The notes beneath the pieces were generated by a model. The model worked only from the letters and a program-made list of their open reading frames with translations. It was not told the origin of the DNA and did not search any database. A stretch of 64,000 nucleotides of DNA from Corynebacterium accolens (lineage in GTDB: Bacteria > Actinomycetota > Actinomycetes > Mycobacteriales > Mycobacteriaceae), in the NCBI RefSeq assembly GCF_023520795.1, contig NZ_CP046605.1:1967438-2031437 (forward strand), in the 5' to 3' direction. The translations under genes and the position numbers were made by a program. This document shows, one piece after another, positions 60,373 to 64,000 of the stretch. Position 1 is the first letter of the stretch, and each line of letters starts with the position of its first letter.

Positions 60373-61425
60373 TTACTTGCTCTTCACGATGGCGCGGGCA
60401 ATGGCGTTGACCACGAACGTCAGCAAGAACAGCATCAAACCGGCAGCGATATACGCACCGGCGCGCGTCTCGTTGCCGAACTCGGCAGCTGCGAGGGCGA
60501 TGGCCGTGGCGAAGGTAGTACCGCCATCGAAAAGCGAGAAGCGGAAGTCCACCAGCGGCGAGACCACCATGTACAGCGCCATGGTTTCACCCAAAGCGCG
60601 GCCCAAGCCCAGCATGGAGCCGGCGACGTAGCCGGACATGCCGAAGGGCAGGACGGTCATGCGGATGACTTCCCAGCGCGTAGCGCCCAGTGCCAGGGCG
60701 GACTCGATCTGGCCGGGAGGGGTTTGCACGAAGACCTCGCGGGCGGTGGCGGCGATAATTGGCAGGATCATCACGGCGAGCACGATGCCACCGGTAAAGA
60801 GGTTGCGGCCGGTAGCAAAGGCGGGCGAATTATCGTAATGGGTAAACAGAAAGAACCCGCCGGCCCAGGATTCCAACCAGGTGTAGAAGCCGGACAGGGC
60901 CGGGCCGAGGACCTGCCAACCCCACAGGCCGTAAACGATGGACGGCACGGCGGCCAGCATGTCCACCAAGAAACCCAGCGGCTTAACCAGGCGTGCCGGG
61001 GCGTAGTTGGACAAGAAGATGGCAATCGCAAGCGCCACTGGCATGGCCAGGATCAGGGCGAAGACCGAGATGAGGACGGTGGTACCGAACATGGTCGGGA
61101 TACCGAACTTCATCGCGGAGGTATCGGTGGTCTCCCACCGCTCACCGTGGGTGAAAAAGCCCAGCAGGCCATTCTCGTTCACGCTGAGCGCCGGCACGGC
61201 GCGCCAGATGAGGAAGGCAGCAATCGCCGCGATCATCACGGTAATCAGCGTGGCAGAGGCCGTGGAGAGGAATTCGAAAATGCGGTCACCGGGGCGCTTG
61301 ACGGAGCTACCGGAGCTGGAGGTAGCCAAGTCATTCTCGTTATCGCCATGGGTATGAGGCTGTTCAACGCCAGAGACGGGAAGGGTCTCCGAGGTCGATG
61401 CCTTGGTGAGATTATTGTCTGCCAT
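60373..61425 (-). CDS. pstC: Phosphate ABC transporter permease PstC
   Basis: Permease of 350 residues with six helices; the EAA-type loop is IESALALGATRWEVIRMTVLP and VDMLAAVPSIVYGLWGW is the PstC core. A soluble N-terminal 45 residues (Ser/Thr-rich) precede the first helix. Partner of PstA. Confidence 0.96.
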   Translation of the reverse strand: MADNNLTKASTSETLPVSGVEQPHTHGDNENDLATSSSGSSVKRPGDRIFEFLSTASATLITVMIAAIAAFLIWRAVPALSVNENGLLGFFTHGERWETTDTSAMKFGIPTMFGTTVLISVFALILAMPVALAIAIFLSNYAPARLVKPLGFLVDMLAAVPSIVYGLWGWQVLGPALSGFYTWLESWAGGFFLFTHYDNSPAFATGRNLFTGGIVLAVMILPIIAATAREVFVQTPPGQIESALALGATRWEVIRMTVLPFGMSGYVAGSMLGLGRALGETMALYMVVSPLVDFRFSLFDGGTTFATAIALAAAEFGNETRAGAYIAAGLMLFLLTFVVNAIARAIVKSK

Positions 61426-61558
61426 GAGACGTACTAATCCTTATTTAAAGTGGAACAAAGGGTCATGCGTTACATGCCTGCGCCCCCAAAGCGCGTCTCG
61501 AGGGCGGCAGTGGGGGCGGGCGGAGCGTTATTTCGCGAGGTAAAGCGCAGTTTACGCC

Positions 61559-62671
61559 TTACTGCAGTGCGTCAACGGCGCTCTTCAGGCGGTCAAGGTG
61601 GTCACCCTTAACTGGGATGAAGCCCTGCTCTGCCAACTGGTCATCCTGGTGGTCCAGAACGTCGTTGAAGAAGGTCTTGACCAGTTCAGCGGTCTCGTCA
61701 TCGTAGCCAGCGGAGCAGACGATGTTGTAGGTGGTCAGGATGAGCGGGTATGCACCCTCTGCATCGGAAGCGAAGAGGGCCTTGGAGTCAACGACCATGT
61801 CGTTCTCGGAAGCGGTGTCCTTAAACTCCAGGTTCTCCAGCGCCTTGTTGACGGTATCGTCATTCAGCTCAACCGGGCCGTTGCCAAAGTCGATCTTGGC
61901 CTTCTTGACGCCGTCAGCTTCCTTCTGGTCAGCGAAGCCGGCCTCAACGTAGGTGATAGCACCCTCGATGTTTGCTACCTGGTCAGCAACGCCGGAGGAG
62001 CCGTTTGCTCCTTCACCAACGGAGTCAGGGAACTGCTTGCCTTCGCCGTCCCAGTTGCCGGTGGAGGCGTTCAGGAACTTCTGGAAGTTATCGGAGGTAC
62101 CGGACTCGTCAGAGCGGAAGATAACGTGGATGTCGGTGTCCGGCAGGTCTGCGCCCTCGTTATCAGCGGCGATGGCCTCGTCATTCCACTTCTTGATCTC
62201 GCCCTTGAAGATCTTGGCAATGGTATCGGTGGAGAGGTTGATCTCCTGGTCGCCCAGGTTATAAGCGATGGCAACTGGGCCGATGGTGGAAGGCAGGTGC
62301 CATGCGTCGTTACCATCGCAACGCTCCTTGGCAGCCTCAATCTGGCCGTCGTCTTCCTTCAGCGGGGAGTCAGAACCAGCGAAGTCTGCCTGGCCGTTCA
62401 GGAATGCCTCAACACCCTTACCGGAGCCGGAAGCGGTGTAGGACAGGTTTGCGTCTGGGTTGTCCTCTGCGAAGACGGTGCCGAAGTAGGACATTGCGTT
62501 CTGCTGGGAGGATGCGCCCTCACCAACAAGCTCGCCAGCGACGCCGCTGCCCTCGGAGGATCCCGAGGAGTCAGAGGAAGAGGAGGTGTCCTCAGAGCAC
62601 GCTACGAGAGCGGTAGAGGTAGCGGCCACGAGGCCGAAGATAGCGGCAGAGCGCTTGAAGTTGCGAATCAC
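61559..62671 (-). CDS. pstS: Phosphate-binding lipoprotein PstS
   Basis: Extracytoplasmic phosphate receptor of 370 residues. Lipoprotein signal RNFKRSAAIFGLVAATSTALVAC with Cys25 as the lipidated residue, then a Ser-rich linker (SEDTSSSSDSSGSSEGSG). Phosphate contacts include FAGSDSPL and SDESGTSDNFQKF. GTG at 62671 is set by GGAAAGGG 7 bp upstream; an ATG at 62752 would add a 27-residue leader unlike a signal peptide. Likely PhoP/PhoR-controlled; the 220 bp upstream contain GTTAA-type direct repeats (GGTTAATTCC, GGTTAGC) but no clear motif. Confidence 0.95.
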   Translation of the reverse strand: MIRNFKRSAAIFGLVAATSTALVACSEDTSSSSDSSGSSEGSGVAGELVGEGASSQQNAMSYFGTVFAEDNPDANLSYTASGSGKGVEAFLNGQADFAGSDSPLKEDDGQIEAAKERCDGNDAWHLPSTIGPVAIAYNLGDQEINLSTDTIAKIFKGEIKKWNDEAIAADNEGADLPDTDIHVIFRSDESGTSDNFQKFLNASTGNWDGEGKQFPDSVGEGANGSSGVADQVANIEGAITYVEAGFADQKEADGVKKAKIDFGNGPVELNDDTVNKALENLEFKDTASENDMVVDSKALFASDAEGAYPLILTTYNIVCSAGYDDETAELVKTFFNDVLDHQDDQLAEQGFIPVKGDHLDRLKSAVDALQ

Positions 62672-62895
62672 GGGAAAACCCTTTCCGGTGCAGATCAGAG
62701 ATTGATTGTCCGAGGAAACCGCATCCCCGTTAAAGGGGAACCTACATCCCACGTCCGCTTTTCGGCAGCGGGGTGCAGGTGCGCAGGCGCGGCTTTCTCA
62801 CAATCAGTAAAGCTAACCGGAGGAATTAACCAGCAGGGTGACGTGAGGTAAACACTTAATGAACATACCAAGAAGTTGACATGACTTTAATCTCA

Positions 62896-63798
62896 CTAGC
62901 CCCAGACAACGTGCTCTTCATCAACGGAAAAGCCCAGCCGCTTGTAGGCCTTCAGCGCCGGCTCATTATCCGCTTCCACGTACAAAATAACCCGTTGAGC
63001 TCCCTTTTTTACCATGCGGCGCAGGCCAATTTGTAGCAATGGTCCGCCCAATTTTTGGCCGCGGTACGCCTCTGCAAGGCCCACCACGTAGACCTCACCA
63101 AAGCCGGGATCTTCTTCCTCGTGCCACTTGGTCCAGTGGAAGCCAGCCAGCGTCGGGTGCCCCTGCTCTTTTTCGTCCCAGAAGAACAAGACATCCTTAG
63201 GATCGAACCATTCGGCCTCCATGCCGCGGTGCAGGCGCTCTAAATCCCAGCCGCCTTGTTCTGGGTGCCAATTAAAGGCCTCGTTATTTACGCGCAGCCA
63301 CTCGTTTTCCACGGTGTCCTTGCCCCACTTGTCCACTGCTTCGGCGTAATTCGCGGCCTGCAGCGGAAGCTCGCCTACTTGGGCTGCGCTATCCAGATCG
63401 CTGCCCTCGATGCCCATGACCACGAGGGTGCGGGTGACCTTCAGGTCGCGGGAATTAGCCAAGGCCTGAGCGGGCTTGCCGTTGCCATGCGCCCAAGTCT
63501 CGAGGTTGGTGGTGGCGTTAGCGGTGGCATCGTAAAGCGCGGTGCCATAGCCCTTGCCACGATAGTCTGGGGCGATAAAAAGCTCCGCGGTGGAATTTTC
63601 GCGGCTGGATACGCCGATGGGCTCGCCATCCAGCCAGGCCACCAAGTGCTTGTGGTGCAGGCGCTCATCGCGCAGGCCGTTGAGGAATTGCTCCGACAGC
63701 GGGGCGATGCCGTCGGCCTTTTCTGCGTGCGCTGCTAGTTCTTCCAGGGTGCCCGCCAGCTCTGGGGAAGCGGGGAGGTTTTCTTCGGTGATATTCAT
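62896..63798 (-). CDS. mshD: Mycothiol synthase (acetyl-CoA:Cys-GlcN-Ins acetyltransferase)
   Basis: Last step of mycothiol synthesis, 300 residues with two tandem GNAT domains. The C-terminal acetyl-CoA loop is AEAYRGQKLGGPLLQIGLRRM; the N-terminal domain has IAPDYRGKGYGTALYD. ATG at 63798 is 7 nt after TATTAT (leaderless); ATG 63807 and longer frames lie in or before that hexamer. Confirms a mycothiol-using actinobacterium. Confidence 0.94.
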   Translation of the reverse strand: MNITEENLPASPELAGTLEELAAHAEKADGIAPLSEQFLNGLRDERLHHKHLVAWLDGEPIGVSSRENSTAELFIAPDYRGKGYGTALYDATANATTNLETWAHGNGKPAQALANSRDLKVTRTLVVMGIEGSDLDSAAQVGELPLQAANYAEAVDKWGKDTVENEWLRVNNEAFNWHPEQGGWDLERLHRGMEAEWFDPKDVLFFWDEKEQGHPTLAGFHWTKWHEEEDPGFGEVYVVGLAEAYRGQKLGGPLLQIGLRRMVKKGAQRVILYVEADNEPALKAYKRLGFSVDEEHVVWG

Positions 63799-63805
63799 GG
63801 TGCCC

Positions 63806-63824
63806 ATAATACGTAGGCTAAATT
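63806..63824. promoter_or_regulatory. Divergent leaderless promoters, mshD and DUF2993 gene
   Basis: TATTAT for mshD (complement of 63806-63811) and TAAATT at 63819-63824 for the plus-strand gene, each 7 nt from its start codon; the start codons are only 33 bp apart, so the two polymerases must compete for the same DNA. Confidence 0.65.
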
Positions 63825-63831
63825 TGAAGGC

Positions 63832-64000
63832 GTGAGTGTAGTCAAAGTCGACCGGCGCATTGTGCACGTCCTCATCGTGGTGGGCGTGATCATTGCCGCA
63901 TGGGTGGCCGATGCCTGCGTGGCCATGCATTCTGAACACAAGATTGCCCAGGAGGTTAAGGAGAACTCCAGGCTGGAAAACTCGCCCCAGGTGTATATCG
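63832..64000 (+). CDS. DUF2993 (LmeA-like) lipid-binding protein, N-terminal part
   Basis: GTG at 63832 opens a frame that continues past the window end, 56 residues seen: one membrane anchor or uncleaved signal (RRIVHVLIVVGVIIAAWVAD) followed by EHKIAQEVKENSRLENSPQV, which matches the start of the DUF2993/LmeA family of actinobacterial lipid-binding proteins. The GTG is 7 nt after TAAATT (leaderless). Confidence 0.75.
   Translation, partial: MSVVKVDRRIVHVLIVVGVIIAAWVADACVAMHSEHKIAQEVKENSRLENSPQVYI

Noticed and set aside
60106-61437. Plus-strand open frame of 443 codons opposite pstC and the start of pstA
   Set aside because: Antisense to two clear permease genes; its translation is Gly/His/Gln-rich with no recognisable domain.
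61598-62851. Plus-strand open frame of 417 codons opposite pstS
   Set aside because: Shadow of the lipoprotein gene; no ribosome site or motif.

Overview
The window is a chromosomal segment of a Corynebacterium. Supporting signs are mycothiol synthase (MshD), a RamA-type GAF/LuxR regulator, a class Ib nrdHIE plus separate nrdF with a GntR gene between them, an isolated ctaD, a Mycobacterium-like MurA with Asp in place of the catalytic Cys, a 16S-23S spacer without tRNAs, and gene order that I recall from C. glutamicum (serB-ctaD-nrdF-gntR-nrdE, and ramA-cysK-cysE ... cat-dus-phoU-pst). The pyruvate formate-lyase genes and repeated lipophilic-skin-type gene content make a relative of C. accolens or C. 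tuberculostearicum plausible, but that species guess is inference.

Layout. 1-3.6 kb: end of a peptidase-like hydrolase, then a minus-strand pyruvate formate-lyase operon in which the glycyl-radical domain is a separate 83-residue gene. 3.9-5.8 kb: a purine permease fused to a ureidoimidazoline-decarboxylase-like domain whose catalytic residues look lost. 6-12.2 kb: housekeeping genes (rdgB, rph, MBL hydrolase, murI, rhomboid protease, P1 peptidase, DUF2017, clpS). 12.3-17.4 kb: pncB, dinG-like helicase, PTH2-type protein, serB. 17.5-24.8 kb: ctaD, nrdF, GntR regulator, nrdE-nrdI-nrdH behind a likely pair of NrdR boxes, and a zinc-free L36 gene. 24.9-34.4 kb: sugar permease, nadE, fructosamine kinase, secreted SGNH hydrolase, DsbA-like and MauE-like pair, paired short fluoride channels, and an FtsX/MacB-type ABC exporter.

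34.5-43.1 kb is the accessory region. It holds an oxidoreductase pseudogene, a divergent LysR/YeiH pair, a universal-stress-protein stub cut at its 5' end, a resolvase stub, and a three-level nest of insertion sequences (an IS256-family element with a perfect 8-bp target duplication, inside an IS3-family element, inside another IS3-family element). A truncated DUF222-type gene follows.

43.2-49.3 kb is a complete minus-strand rRNA operon (16S-23S-5S) with recognisable promoter, leader box, 23S processing stem and a 25-bp terminator hairpin. 49.3-64 kb returns to core genes: murA, ramA, cysK (with a McbR-like operator), cysE, a tRNA cluster (Phe, Asp, Asp, Glu, Lys) around a CsoR-type metal sensor, a CoA-transferase, dus, phoU, pstBACS, mshD and the start of a DUF2993 gene.

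A theme across the window is leaderless expression: at least eleven start codons sit exactly 7 nt after a TAnnnT hexamer (plus serB after GATAAT), with no Shine-Dalgarno sequence needed. I used this to fix several starts. No CRISPR array or prophage was seen.
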